From CAUZIR01 sp034421295 (GTDB lineage Bacteria > Chloroflexota > Dehalococcoidia > Lucifugimonadales > UBA2962): a stretch of DNA of 64,000 bases. This document shows positions 1-9,059 of the stretch, piece by piece. A model generated the notes under the pieces. That model ran no database searches and had not been told where the DNA came from. It was given only the letters and a program-made list of their open reading frames with translations. Location of the stretch: contig DAOUKM010000003.1 in assembly GCA_034421295.1 (NCBI GenBank), forward strand, positions 186,001-250,000, given 5' to 3'. Numbering within the stretch: the stretch's first letter is position 1; each line of letters opens with the position of its first letter. A program made the position numbers and the translations under genes.

Positions 1-264
1 CCGGCACTCAATGTATCGGTCCCGTTGCGATAGCCGATCGTCAAGGTGGAACTGAACCCTCGGGCCGTCAATATCCGTTATGTGGCCCGAAAACCTGCGC
101 ATTTCTTCGGCCGCTATCCGCCCGGCCAATCGGATGGGATTGGACTCTCTTTCGTGTTGATAAAGGTCATACAGGCTCTGAGGGCGAGATTCCTCTGTTC
201 CGCACGCCGCTATCGCCAGAACGGCTAGCCCCGCCGCCATCAAAGAAAAAACCGTGATCTTCAT
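1..264 (-). CDS. Putative lipoprotein, OB-fold-like, cut by the window edge
   Basis: Reading leftwards from an ATG at 264 (preceded by GGTGGGAG), the frame stays open for 88 codons to the window edge, so the C-terminus is missing. Residues 1-21 form a lipoprotein signal peptide ending in the lipobox AIAAC (Cys21). The mature part contains RLAGRIAAEEMRRFSGHITD followed by a V-x-F-x-L strand pattern, which resembles the small OB-fold tRNA_anti-like envelope proteins; that assignment is by eye only. It lies upstream of no visible partner on its own strand. A secreted, membrane-anchored role is supported by the signal; the biochemical function is unknown. Confidence 0.6.
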   Translation of the reverse strand, partial: MKITVFSLMAAGLAVLAIAACGTEESRPQSLYDLYQHERESNPIRLAGRIAAEEMRRFSGHITDIDGPRVQFHLDDRLSQRDRYIECR

Positions 265-485
265 CTCCCACCTCTAGAGTACTCATACTCCAAGCCAGGC
301 ATATGGTCCGCATTCTCTCACGCGGGGATCTACTTCCGCGGAACATCCAACCGCATGTATTCCCCGAGCAGCGACGAGGGAACCTGTGCACCGGCGGTGG
401 CCTTGCCTGCTAAACCGCCTGTATCGCCTCCGCCACAGGTTGCTCATGGTCGTCCATCCGTCGCCGTCTTAACGCTTTACGGGAC

Positions 486-1040
486 TCATGGACAATCCCT
501 GTCACTGATGGAGCCATCAGCGGTCTTGGTACGGCAGTAGATGACCCCATCCAATATCGCATCCTCAAGGTCGGCGTTCTCGAGATCTGCGCCTGTGAAG
601 TCGGATCCGGACAGGTCGGCCTGGTAGAAGGAGGCTCCCCTGAGGTTGGCATCCTGGAAGCTCACGCCCCGCACGTTCGCTCCCTCGAAAAACACCCCTT
701 CGAGGTTGGACCCTACGAAGCTGGCCCCCTCGAGGATCGCCTCAGAGAAATCGGCCGCTTCTCGGCCTCTGGAGCCCCCGCCCTGGACAGACGGGATCTC
801 GCTGAAGTCCTGACCGTCGAAGCTGGCGCCCGGGCATTCGGCCTCTGGGCCTACAGCGCACCCCTGAACATCTTTGGGGACGGTGGGGACCGGGGTGATC
901 GAAGGGACCATAGTCAGCTGTGTCGAGAAACTGCCCGGCTCGCTGGTACAGGACAGGGCAAAGACAATGGTCACGGCCACCAGCGGGAACAGTACCTTCC
1001 CGGGGATGCCTAAGCGGTAGCCGCAATCGCCGCGCACCAC
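486..1040 (-). CDS. Pentapeptide-repeat lipoprotein
   Basis: A 184-residue protein. Residues 15-31 are a hydrophobic signal ending in the lipobox ALSC (Cys31), so it is probably exported and lipidated. After a Thr/Pro-rich linker, residues of about 65-165 carry A(D/N)LxxAxF-type pentapeptide repeats (FSEAILEGASFVGSNLEGVF, then ANLRGASFYQADLSGSDF), predicting a right-handed quadrilateral beta-helix. The C-terminal tail has two Cys that could form a disulphide. The start is taken as GTG at 1040 with GAGG about 9 nt upstream. Such proteins are structural or protein-binding; no enzymatic motif is visible. It sits alone, between two non-coding stretches. Confidence 0.75.
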   Translation of the reverse strand: MVRGDCGYRLGIPGKVLFPLVAVTIVFALSCTSEPGSFSTQLTMVPSITPVPTVPKDVQGCAVGPEAECPGASFDGQDFSEIPSVQGGGSRGREAADFSEAILEGASFVGSNLEGVFFEGANVRGVSFQDANLRGASFYQADLSGSDFTGADLENADLEDAILDGVIYCRTKTADGSISDRDCP

Positions 1041-1683
1041 CGATCATACCTCCGCACACTAGCGAGTCCGAGACGACCCGCGCTGCCCTTGAGCACTTCG
1101 TAATTCGACCTTTCGGAGAGAGTATCCTCCTAATCAGCCTGCATCAGGGTAGCATCCAAGAGGCGGGTGCACCGAGAAGCCGACTCCTGCGGGAAGGAGC
1201 CGACAGTGAAGGCCCTGCGTACATTCGTACCGATGGAGTCGATCTCCCTCGGCCTGGCGTTCGGGAAGATCGCCTTTCGGCCGGTGTTCCCTGTGCCCGC
1301 GTGGGGGGGTGAGCATCCCCGAATCGGCGGCTGCATCGTAGACCCGCCGACATGCCGGCAAGGTCGAGCGACTCTGCCAGGCCAATCCCGTATTGCATCC
1401 GGATGGTCCTGGGTGTCGAACTGAGGGGTTGTCGTTCGAGTCGCAGACCCCGAATGGCCGACCCACTCTTGAGTATCCTGCGTCTCGCTCCTGCGCCCGG
1501 TACAGGCCTCGGTCACTGACGGCGGGCCACAGGTGATCGCGCAAGGAACTTTTCAGCGCCTGATCTCAATTTGGTATCGGAGCTCATGGCGCCGGTAGCA
1601 GACCGGCGGAGAGGAAGAATTCCACGGGGCGGGGGCTGACTATCGTCCGGCACAGGAACGCGGGGGACGGCCTCTGGGATCGG
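1041..1683. other. Non-coding stretch
   Basis: About 640 bases between the pentapeptide lipoprotein and the solute-binding protein. No reading frame here has a convincing start or protein-like composition. The only structured item seen is a degenerate copy of the recombinase-tail repeat at 1495-1531. Confidence 0.5.
1495..1531 (-). repeat. Degenerate third copy of recombinase-tail repeat
   Basis: On the minus strand this reads GGCCCGCCGTCAGTGACCGA and then a GTACCGGGC tail. By eye about three quarters of positions match the sequence at 14488-14525 and at 8884-8921, both of which are tails of serine recombinase genes or remnants. All three would encode GPPSVTE in one frame. No recombinase coding sequence is visible next to this copy. 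Confidence 0.4.
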
Positions 1684-2439
1684 CTAGAAGGTCGTGGCGT
1701 CCTTGCCCACCCACTTGAGAATCAGGTCGTTCAGAAAGCCGTCCGCCTTCATCGCCGCGAGGGCCGCGTTGAGCTTATCCCGCAGGTCCCCGCTACTCTC
1801 GCGCACACCCATGCCGATGCCTTCATCCAGCGGCACCGATGGCCCGACGATGGCCAGGAGCCCCTCGTATTGGGCGAGCTTTTCCACTGCGTAGGCGTGG
1901 TCGACCAGGCTCGCGTCAATCTCGCCGTTCAGAAGCGCTTCCAGGCGGTCGTCTTCGCTGTCGAACTCGACGTAAGGGATGCCCTGTTCCGTGAAGTAGT
2001 CCGAGTAGATCGTGTTGGCGTAGGCACCGAGACGCCCCAGAATGGCCTCGTCGCCCGCGCCGGCCAGAGCGAGATAGACGGAGGGCGTGGGCGGGTAGTA
2101 CGGCTCGGTGAAGTCAATGGTCTCGTCGCGCCCGGCTGTGATGCTCATCCCGGCGATGATGACGTCGAACTCATCGGCCACCAGGTTAGGGATCAAGCTC
2201 TCCCAGTCGTTGAGTACCCACTCGCAGTCGAGCTCAGCCCGGCGGCAGATCTCGTCGCCGATCTCCCGCTCCAGGCCGTCGATCTCGCCGTCGTCGTTGA
2301 CGAAATTGAAGGGATGGTAGCTGCCCTCCGTGGCCAGCAGCACCGACTCCGGTCCGCCGCCGCACGCAAAGGCGGCTGCCGCCAGAGCCAGGGTGGTGGC
2401 TGCAAGTGCCGGGCGCAGCGGCCACGTGAAGATCCTCAG
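1684..2439 (-). CDS. ABC transporter substrate-binding lipoprotein, family 3
   Basis: Periplasmic-binding-protein-like protein of the SBP_bac_3 (polar amino acid) family: it begins TEGSYHPFNFVNDDGEIDGL, has the typical GLEREIGDEICRR segment, an FDVIIAGMSITAGRD stretch with the ligand-binding Arg, and ends in FLNDLILKWVG. The first ATG/GTG/TTG codon in frame is the GTG at 2343, which would remove the export signal. Extending upstream gives a signal peptide with lipobox AFAC (Cys26), and the only start candidate before the upstream stop is CTG at 2439, with GAGGAGG 8 nt ahead of it. I therefore annotate the CTG start (251 residues). No permease or ATPase gene is adjacent, so it is an orphan binding protein. 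Confidence 0.8.
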   Translation of the reverse strand: MRIFTWPLRPALAATTLALAAAAFACGGGPESVLLATEGSYHPFNFVNDDGEIDGLEREIGDEICRRAELDCEWVLNDWESLIPNLVADEFDVIIAGMSITAGRDETIDFTEPYYPPTPSVYLALAGAGDEAILGRLGAYANTIYSDYFTEQGIPYVEFDSEDDRLEALLNGEIDASLVDHAYAVEKLAQYEGLLAIVGPSVPLDEGIGMGVRESSGDLRDKLNAALAAMKADGFLNDLILKWVGKDATTF

Positions 2440-2680
2440 GGAAGGTGCCTCCTCGTCACAGCTTCTATCAGATCATTCAAACCCATATCGCGCGTTGGCG
2501 GCAACCTTGCGTTGGAACAGTGGACCAGTTGCCGCGACGGGGCGGACGCAACTTGTCAGATCGAGGTTGGTGGTGCAGGTGCCCACCCTTTCAGCGCCTT
2601 GTTCAGGGCGACCCCGGCTCCCTGGGTCTCGATGTCATGGTCCCTGAGGATCCTTGAAATCCTGTCATCGTCGGCCGGCA

Positions 2681-3769
2681 TCAAGGCCCGGAAGAATGGC
2701 CGAGCTGCTCCATCTCCATGAGGGCCTCCTTGCGTGACAGCCCCCAGCGGTAGCCGCCTAGGCCACCGTCCTTACGTACGGCGCGGTGACAAGGGACGAT
2801 GAGGGCCAACGGGTTGGCGGCGCAGGCCTGGCCCACCGCGCGACTGGCTGTGGGCCGGCCCAGTTCCTCGGCCAGTTGCTGATAGGTGCGTGTCTCGCCG
2901 GCAGGAATGGCCTGCAGTTTTCGCCAGACCTTCCACTGGAAGATGGTGGCACGCACGTCCACGGGTAGGTCAACGTCCAGTCGATCACCATCTAGGTATT
3001 CCATAATTGCGCTGGCCCAGCCCCATAATTTGTCGCATTCGCTGTCGTGGCCCTTGGCCCCATTGGGCCGAATGTCTGCCGCCGGAAACTCGCCGCTCAA
3101 TTCAGCCGTCAACATTTCGGCATCGTCTCCAAGTTTGACAGTGCATACTCCGCTGGCGGTTCCTGCGACCAGCACCTTGCCTAACGCCGATCCGGCGACA
3201 ACGTATCTGATGACGGCGCCTGCGCCACCCTTGCTGTAACTGGCCGGGGTCATGCCGAGCCGCTCCAAGGCGCTTTCGTAAGCACGGCTGGAGGAGCTGT
3301 AGCCTGCGTCATAGAGTGAATCAGTCACGTTCGCCCTGTCACGAAGCATGAGCTTGAACCGATTCAGCCTCTGTCCGCGGGCGTACTGCACAGGAGTTAG
3401 GCCAGTCTCCTTCTTGAAGGTGCGGCGCAGCGGACGAGTGCCAACTCCCGAAGCCTTGACGATATCTGCCAGTGAAGGCAATGCGCCGTGGGATTCGATA
3501 TGTCCGTCAATGTACTCGCACACCCTCCAGACCAACTCCGCGGCTTCGCCGGGTCGATCAGGGCGACATCGCTTGCAGGCTCGGTAACCTGCCCTCAGGG
3601 CTTGTTCCGGCTTCGAGAAGAAAACCGCCTGAGATTGTCGGGGATTGCGGCTGGGGCAACTGGGTAAGCAGTAGACGCCGGTTGAGCGTACAGCGTAGAC
3701 GAAGTGCCCGTCGAAGCTGGCGTCCCGTGTCAGCACCGCCTCCCACCTGTGCTGCGCATCCGTCCTCAT
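2681..3769 (-). CDS. ada: Ada: methyl-DNA repair methyltransferase and activator
   Basis: Bifunctional adaptive-response protein. Numbered from the ATG at 3793, the N-terminal Zn site has Cys42 (VYCLPSCPSRNP), Cys46, Cys73 and Cys76 (CKRC), the site that accepts methyl groups from phosphotriesters. An AraC-type HTH follows (about 115-185, with LRRTFKKETGLTPVQYARGQ). The C-terminal O6-alkylguanine methyltransferase carries the acceptor Cys335 in IVPCHR and the GGYRWGL loop. Length is close to E. coli Ada. Two starts are possible; I prefer the ATG at 3769 because AGGGAACG precedes it, while the ATG at 3793 has no clear ribosome site. No adjacent alkB. Ada is normally autoactivated after self-methylation; no Ada box was identified here. 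Confidence 0.93.
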   Translation of the reverse strand: MRTDAQHRWEAVLTRDASFDGHFVYAVRSTGVYCLPSCPSRNPRQSQAVFFSKPEQALRAGYRACKRCRPDRPGEAAELVWRVCEYIDGHIESHGALPSLADIVKASGVGTRPLRRTFKKETGLTPVQYARGQRLNRFKLMLRDRANVTDSLYDAGYSSSSRAYESALERLGMTPASYSKGGAGAVIRYVVAGSALGKVLVAGTASGVCTVKLGDDAEMLTAELSGEFPAADIRPNGAKGHDSECDKLWGWASAIMEYLDGDRLDVDLPVDVRATIFQWKVWRKLQAIPAGETRTYQQLAEELGRPTASRAVGQACAANPLALIVPCHRAVRKDGGLGGYRWGLSRKEALMEMEQLGHSSGP

Positions 3770-3793
3770 TCGTTCCCTGTTCAGAGTGGTCAT

Positions 3794-4382
3794 TCGAGAG
3801 TAATCGAGTCAGGGGCCAGGTAGGGTAAGTGGCGAGTTTGCATACCGCCCAAAGCTTAGACGCTGCCCAGGTGCGAATCTATCCGGTTTCTGCATTCAAA
3901 CCTTCGCTGCGTGCCCACTCGAACACCAGGAGTGATGCGGATCCTGGACTTTACCTCGGCCGGGGAGAGCAGCGACCAGCGCGATCCGGGGCTCTTGAAT
4001 TCAGAACATCATGGCCGCGAAAAGCGGGCCATTGGCGGCCGCAGGCAAAATTTACAAGTACTTCGTGACACCTTGTCCTCGGCCCCATGGAGCGGGTGGT
4101 GAACTGACGGAAAGAGGTTCGCTGGCAGGCGCGTGATTGAGGGCCGTACACTTAACGCCCGAGTTGTGTGTTCTGGCGGATTGCCCTGCCAGCAGATACG
4201 TCGTCCAGCGCACTGGCCTTCCGGGCGGACGGGAGTTTGGCGAGCAGACCGATGCCCGGAGCGACAGACCCGACGACCGGTACGCAGCAGCAGGGAAGTC
4301 AGTTGACTCGCTGTAAAATCCAGTTATACGTTGAGACTCCGGAAGATAGTCAATACACCCGTACCCCAGGAGATGCCAGACA
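3794..4382. other. Intergenic region with one promoter
   Basis: About 590 bases between the divergent ada and VOC genes. No convincing coding frame. The right end holds a likely promoter for the VOC gene (4303-4330). Confidence 0.5.
4303..4330 (+). promoter_or_regulatory. Putative sigma70 promoter of the VOC gene
   Basis: TTGACT (-35, 4303-4308) and TATACG (-10, 4325-4330) are separated by 16 bases. The predicted transcript would have a leader of about 45 nt before the ATG at 4383. Confidence 0.45.
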
Positions 4383-5138
4383 ATGGGAAACCCGGTAGTG
4401 CACTTTGAAATCGCCGGCCCGGATGGGCCTGCCCTGCGGCAGTTCTATCGCGATCTGTTCGGATGGAAGATTGAAGTGCAGGGCGAAGAAATGCACAACT
4501 ACGGTCTGGTCTCCGCAAACGAGGGAGGCATCGGTGGCGGCCTGTTTCCCACGGCTGAGGGTACGCCGGTGCGCAGCTATGTCACCTTCTATGTGCAGGT
4601 TGACGACATTCAGGTGGCGCTGGATAAGGCGGCCGGTATGGGCGGTAAGGCCGTCGTGTCACCTATGGAGATAGCGCCCGGCATGGGCTCGATCGCCATG
4701 TTCGAGGACCCCGCTGGAAACACCATAGGCCTGTATTCGCTGCCGCCGGAGTGGGACGGACAGATGCCGCCCAAGGGGAATGGTCCGCCGGTGGTGCACT
4801 TCGAGTTGGGAGGCAGCGATGCGGCGAAGCTTGTCGAGTTCTATGCCGGATTGTTCGACTGGCAGGTCCATCTTCACCAGGAGACCAACTACCGCCTTGT
4901 CCAGCAGGAGCCCGGGGGGATTGGCGGGGGTATCTTCGAGCACGCAGAGGGCATGCCGCCCAACACTCCCTCCGTCGCCGTAATGGTCAGTGATCTGCAG
5001 GCCCACCTTGACAGGGCCGTGAGTCTGGGCGGCAGCGCGCTGATGCCTCCCACCGAGATTCCCGGCGGCTTCGGCTCGATGGCCATATTCTTTGACATCG
5101 CCGGCAACCGCATTTCACTCTTCAGGTCTCCCGAGTAG
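4383..5138 (+). CDS. Two-domain VOC (glyoxalase/dioxygenase-like) protein
   Basis: A 251-residue protein made of two homologous vicinal-oxygen-chelate units: the first starts NPVVHFEIAGPDGPALRQFY and ends DPAGNTIGLYS, the second starts PPVVHFELGGSDAAKLVEFY and ends DIAGNRISLF. Both have the FY-x-LFGW/FDW helix end and a GGIGGG turn. This matches the lactoylglutathione-lyase-like VOC proteins often annotated as 27 kDa antigen Cfp30B-like. His and Glu candidates for metal binding are present, but the substrate cannot be read from sequence. The ATG is preceded by AGGAG at a slightly long spacing. It appears monocistronic. Confidence 0.85.
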   Translation: MGNPVVHFEIAGPDGPALRQFYRDLFGWKIEVQGEEMHNYGLVSANEGGIGGGLFPTAEGTPVRSYVTFYVQVDDIQVALDKAAGMGGKAVVSPMEIAPGMGSIAMFEDPAGNTIGLYSLPPEWDGQMPPKGNGPPVVHFELGGSDAAKLVEFYAGLFDWQVHLHQETNYRLVQQEPGGIGGGIFEHAEGMPPNTPSVAVMVSDLQAHLDRAVSLGGSALMPPTEIPGGFGSMAIFFDIAGNRISLFRSPE

Positions 5139-5735
5139 AGGCCGCGACGCCGGCCGGCCTGACACGCTAGACGGCGCATCGGGGTTCTCACAGGGTGGGT
5201 GGGCGGCCATGCAGCGGCCCCACTTGCCATGACGGGCTGAAATTCGACCATAAGGCTCTCAATTTCTGCCCGGCCGGTCGGAGGTAAGTGGCACCGGTCC
5301 CGCTCACCTGGCGCTGAACGGACCTGCCCTATCGTCTACCTTCAGGCACTCATGTCACCGGGATGCCAATTACTACCGCGCCTGGTGAGACATAGAACGC
5401 TGGCGTTGAGGGTCAAATGGGGTGTGCAGGCAGCAGCTTTCTTTGGAAGTCAGAGGGAATGGACAGGGACCTGCTGTGAGCGGATTTCGTCGGTACACGT
5501 CTCGGAGAGGAAGGAGGGATAACGGTCATGGTTATGCCGACGCCAGCTTCGCTGGCGCGCTCTTCGGCGACGGGTAGTCGACGCGCGGCTCGCCAAAGAG
5601 ATTAACTCCTGACAGATCCAAGAGCGGTGATCACGGTTCCGGCGCTTGCGTATCATGTGCTTTAACCCCACTCCCTAGAGGATTGTCAACTGTACGGCGA
5701 GCTGAGGAAAGTCTACGAGCATGAGGAGATAGAAG
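5139..5735. other. Non-coding stretch with a small hairpin
   Basis: About 600 bases without a credible gene. A perfect 7-bp stem with a TTC loop occurs at 5541-5557 (cgccagc/gctggcg). It is not followed by a T-run, so I do not call it a terminator. Confidence 0.4.
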
Positions 5736-5975
5736 ATGACATTTAGGCACCGTATACGCTACTACCTGATGATCTATGTGCCGCTTCTCTTTGCCGGTAT
5801 GGGGGTGTCGCTGTACCACCTATTCTCCGGTGGTATCGGCGGGCGCGAGTCGCTAGTGACCTACTATTTGTTCTTCTCCATGATGGCCTATGTGGCAGTG
5901 GGCTCGATGGGGATTGCTGTAGCGATATTTGAAGTGGCTAATTTCCTGCTGAAGATCGGATCGAGAGAGCATTGA
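5736..5975 (+). CDS. Small membrane protein of unknown function
   Basis: A 79-residue protein with two predicted membrane segments: residues of about 10-29 (YLMIYVPLLFAGMGVSLYHL) and 42-72 (TYYLFFSMMAYVAVGSMGIA and following). The ends are basic. The ATG has a good ribosome site, AGGAG at 8 nt (GAGGAGATAGAAG). I do not recognise the family. No operon partner: the next gene is almost 900 bases downstream. Confidence 0.55.
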   Translation: MTFRHRIRYYLMIYVPLLFAGMGVSLYHLFSGGIGGRESLVTYYLFFSMMAYVAVGSMGIAVAIFEVANFLLKIGSREH

Positions 5976-6848
5976 GCGACGAAGTTGTCCATGAAAGGAG
6001 TTCCGGTTTTCGATAGACGATTACCTGGCTATGCGTGTAGGGAGGGGCGAAGAGCCCTATAAGACCTTCTCTGGGGAAATAGCTCTCAGGACGAGTCCCG
6101 AGTTCACCGGGCGGCCGCAACGAACGCACAGGCTGAGGGTAAGAGCCTAAACGCATGGCTGTCCGACACCACAGAACCATCAGCTGGCCGGGCTACCCGA
6201 AGGTAACGGATCCCCGCCTGCCGACCACTCTTTCGAACCGGAGGGTAGTCATCTTCCAGGGTGCAAATGGTGAAATGTCCTCAAAAGCCGAGTTCCCTAT
6301 CGGACCCCATGGCGTTGCCATTCCAGGGACCGCGGACTGTTCCAGCATTCCGGCGGTGTCCGCCGTAAACGCCGTCACTGGCGGACACGGGAGGAGAAAC
6401 GCAAAAGGCGTCCACACATGGATGCTTGGCCCTGCCATCCAATCCAGTCACCTGACAGACCAGAGTTGATCTCCCTCGAAAGCGTGTCGGCGAGCCGACA
6501 GTAGGTCTCCTCCTCATCCGTCGTTCCTTCGGCCGCCAGTTCAGCACTGCGCATCCTGGCAAAATGGATTGCCTGTCTCTTGCAGCGGTTGCACACCGCC
6601 GGGAGCGACAGATCGCGCTTCCTGCGCTCCGGGTAGTCCTGCACCGTAGTCAGGGCGAGGGCGGACGCGTCGGCTCATCAGAGGGCCTTATCCATCGGTG
6701 ATGGTTAGACCTCCGTGGCAGTGTGAACTAGCATGGGTTCGGGTGGATCCATTGATGGCCCCAAAAGCGTCGCCAATGGTCCGATTCTCCGGTCATGCAT
6801 TCACCTCTCAGAGAGTCATCGAGGTCGTGATCGTTCAGGAACGGGTAG
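5976..6848. other. Largely non-coding stretch
   Basis: About 870 bases before the amidase. The only frame with protein-like character is the minus-strand stretch at 6375-6644, listed separately. Nothing else recognisable. Confidence 0.4.
6375..6644 (-). CDS. Possible small Cys-containing protein or gene fragment
   Basis: From a GTG at 6644 the frame gives 89 residues. The first 60 look protein-like: a CNRC motif, then RQAIHFARMRSAELAAEGTT and an acidic EEETYCRLADTLSREI helix. The last 25 residues look random. There is no clear ribosome site. It may be a decayed piece of a larger gene. Family not recognised. Confidence 0.25.
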   Translation of the reverse strand: MQDYPERRKRDLSLPAVCNRCKRQAIHFARMRSAELAAEGTTDEEETYCRLADTLSREINSGLSGDWIGWQGQASMCGRLLRFSSRVRQ

Positions 6849-8276
6849 TTGGATAAGCAGGAGATCATTCAACTTTCCGCGATCGAACTGGGTGGACTCC
6901 TCCGCCGGCGCGAGGTCTCGTCGGTCGAGGTGACGAGAGCTCACCTGGACCGCATCGAGAGCGTGGAACCCAGGCTGAATGCCTTTGTCACCGTGCTTGA
7001 CCATCAGGCACTGGAGTGGTCACGACGTGCGGACAGGGAACTCGGCAGCGGCACAATTCGATCACCTCTTCACGGCGTCCCCGTGGCGATCAAGGACCAG
7101 ATTTACATGTCGGGCGTCCGGACCACGGGTGGTTCTGCCCTCTGGGCGGATTTTGTCCCGGCCGAGGATGCCACGGTGGTTCGCAACCTCAAACGGGCGG
7201 GCGCGATCATAGTCGGCAAGACCTCCATGTCCGAACTCGCCTTCGGTAACCTAGCGACATCGTCATCCGGGTTGACGCGCAACCCCTGGGATCTCACGCG
7301 CACGCCGGGGGTCTCCAGTGCGGGATCCGGAGCAGCTACGGCCGCTCTGATGTGTCCCACTTCGCTCGGTGCCGATACCGGCGGATCAATCAGGAATCCT
7401 TCGGCCAACTGCGGACTCACCGGCCTTCGTCCATCGTGGGGCAGGGTAAGCAGATATGGTCTCATCGGCGCATCCAGATTCATGGACACCATTGGCCCAA
7501 TTGCCCGTACTGCCGCGGACTGTGCGGCGACCATTGGCGTGCTCGCCGGTCACGATCCCCGGGACCCCCACTCGTGGAATGCTCCCGTCCCGGACTACCC
7601 TGCGTCGCTGACTGGAGACATAGCGGGGGTGAGGATTGGCCTGGTGCGAGAAATGCTGGAGCCTGAAGGGTCGGGCGCCGGTGCTGAAGTGCTGGACGGC
7701 ATTGTCGCGGCGACAAGGGTGTTCTCAGACCTTGGCGCAGAGATAAGTGAGATCTCCCTCCCTCTGGCAAAGTACGCTGGATTCGCAAGTCACGTGATCA
7801 TCGCCGTGGAATGCGCCGGCCTGGTGTCAAGCTGGCTACGTGATCGGGCAGGCGACTTTGATCCATATAACAGGGTGCAACTTCTGGCGGCTGAACTGAC
7901 GCCCGCGAGCGTCTACTGTACTGCGCAGAAGCTGCAGTCAATGATCCGGGCACAGACGCTGGATGCCCTTAGGGAGGTCGACGTGCTGTTGACGCCGGTG
8001 ATGGCGACTGCCGCCGCCAAACTGGAACCCAGGCCATCGTTCGACGGTGAACGGGAGGCGGCCGCAGAGCTGATGAGCGACAACTTCAGGGCGCTGTTCA
8101 GCCTGGTGGGCGGCCCGGCGCTGTCGGTCTGCTGCGGTTTCGGGAACCATGGAGGGGTGGATTTGCCACTGGCCATGCAGATTGCAGGTAGGCCGGGCGA
8201 TGAGTCGATGGTCCTGAGGGTGGCGGACGCCTACCAGCGGTCTACCCCGTGGCACCTTCGGAGACCGCCCATTTAG
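6849..8276 (+). CDS. Amidase (amidase-signature family)
   Basis: A 475-residue amidase-signature hydrolase. The catalytic Lys lies in HGVPVAIKDQ, the cis-Ser region is GVSSAGSGAATAA, and the nucleophilic Ser is in GADTGGSIRNPSANCG, so the Ser-cisSer-Lys triad is intact. It resembles GatA-like and AtzE-like amidases; the small downstream GatC/AtzG-like gene supports an enzyme of that type, but no gatB is nearby, so a tRNA amidotransferase is unlikely. The start is TTG at 6849 with AGGAACGGG just upstream. The substrate is unknown. It is cytosolic by lack of a signal peptide. Confidence 0.88.
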   Translation: MDKQEIIQLSAIELGGLLRRREVSSVEVTRAHLDRIESVEPRLNAFVTVLDHQALEWSRRADRELGSGTIRSPLHGVPVAIKDQIYMSGVRTTGGSALWADFVPAEDATVVRNLKRAGAIIVGKTSMSELAFGNLATSSSGLTRNPWDLTRTPGVSSAGSGAATAALMCPTSLGADTGGSIRNPSANCGLTGLRPSWGRVSRYGLIGASRFMDTIGPIARTAADCAATIGVLAGHDPRDPHSWNAPVPDYPASLTGDIAGVRIGLVREMLEPEGSGAGAEVLDGIVAATRVFSDLGAEISEISLPLAKYAGFASHVIIAVECAGLVSSWLRDRAGDFDPYNRVQLLAAELTPASVYCTAQKLQSMIRAQTLDALREVDVLLTPVMATAAAKLEPRPSFDGEREAAAELMSDNFRALFSLVGGPALSVCCGFGNHGGVDLPLAMQIAGRPGDESMVLRVADAYQRSTPWHLRRPPI

Positions 8277-8347
8277 GAAGGGAGCATCCTGGCCGTTGAC
8301 GGTTATCCAAAAGCGTAGGGTTTTGGCTGGAGGTGGAGAGTTGCCAG

Positions 8348-8557
8348 TTGAATAGGCTGACAAAGAGAGAGTTCGTATCCATCGTCGACGCAGCCAACCT
8401 GAACATCCCTGAACCGGAATTGACTCAGGTCTGGTACAGCCTCAACGCCGTTCTGGCGGCGGCCGAAGATATCGATTCTCTTGAGTTGGACACGCCTCAA
8501 TTTCCTCTGCTGTCCGAAAACGCAAGAAATACCACAGATGCGGATTCGGGCGGTTGA
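8348..8557 (+). CDS. GatC/AtzG-like small amidase partner
   Basis: About 69 residues starting MNRLTKREFVSIVDAANLNI. The helix pattern (LTKREF...IPEPELTQVWYSLNAVLAAAEDIDSLE) resembles GatC and the DUF4089/AtzG subunits that wrap around and stabilise amidases. It lies 71 bases downstream of the amidase, on the same strand. I chose TTG at 8348 because GAGAG lies about 8 nt upstream; an in-frame GTG at 8333 would add five residues but sits on top of the GGAGG. Its stop codon is inside a strong hairpin (8550-8586). Assignment rests on pattern and context only. Confidence 0.55.
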   Translation: MNRLTKREFVSIVDAANLNIPEPELTQVWYSLNAVLAAAEDIDSLELDTPQFPLLSENARNTTDADSGG

Positions 8558-8586
8558 GGATGCTGTCATGAGGCATCCTCAACCGC
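8550..8586 (+). terminator. Perfect 14-bp stem-loop at the end of the amidase operon
   Basis: gcggttgaggatgc (8550-8563) and its exact complement (8573-8586) flank a 9-nt loop. The stop codon of the GatC/AtzG-like gene is in the left arm. No T-run follows, so it is either a weak intrinsic terminator or an mRNA 3'-end stabiliser. Confidence 0.55.
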
Positions 8587-8659
8587 GTGTTGAGTCCTAG
8601 CCCACCGCTCCGTCCAACTTCGCCGTTCGCTCTTGCTCAGGAGTCAGCGCCCACTCGAA

Positions 8660-8925
8660 CAGCGGCGCCGTCTGGAGCGGCTGTGCCAGATGGTAGAGAC
8701 GACGGATCTGGATGTCTCCGATCTCGCACCCCGGATCAGGGAGCACAGGGAGCGTCAGGGCCGGCTGTAGGTTGCGGCCGAGGTGGAGCGGCTCCGACTG
8801 TCGGGGCGGCGGGAGGTGCTCGGCAATGTGGAAACCATCACAGGGTACGCAAGGCACAGGGATACCGAGGAGTTGCCGTTGCGGAGCCCGGTACTATCTT
8901 CAGTCACCGATGGTGGTCCGGGCAG
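8660..8925 (+). pseudogene. Remnant of large serine recombinase C-terminus
   Basis: Reads RRRLERLCQMVETTDLDVSD, then PRIREHRERQGRL, an in-frame TAG, then VAAEVERLRLSGRREVLGNV. This aligns with the remnant at 13790-14545; the stop replaces a GAG codon found there. After TGYAR the sequence jumps to the tail DTEELPLRSPVLSSVTDGG, so about 130 bases present in the other copy are deleted. No N-terminal or zinc-ribbon part remains. It is mobile-element debris next to the amidase operon. Confidence 0.75.
8884..8921 (+). repeat. Recombinase-tail repeat, copy 2
   Basis: The segment gagcccggtactatcttcag continuing through tcaccgatggtgg is identical to 14488-14520 over the part I compared. The homology extends leftwards to about 8856 with a few mismatches. 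Confidence 0.7.
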
Positions 8926-9059
8926 TAGCGAATCAAGCGCTTTTGGCGGGCCGGATACAGCTAGCGCAGTCAGGCGACCGGGCTCAATAATCGCATGGTG
9001 GAACACCATGCACATCGCCCCACAGCAGGAACTCGGCCCCGCGCCGGCAGTTCCAAGCC

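Noticed and set aside
5541..5557. Intrinsic terminator
   Set aside because: A 7-bp hairpin without a T-run and not downstream of a gene end.
6849..8557. GatA-GatC tRNA amidotransferase
   Set aside because: No gatB nearby and the small partner is diverged; a stand-alone amidase with an AtzG-like subunit fits better.
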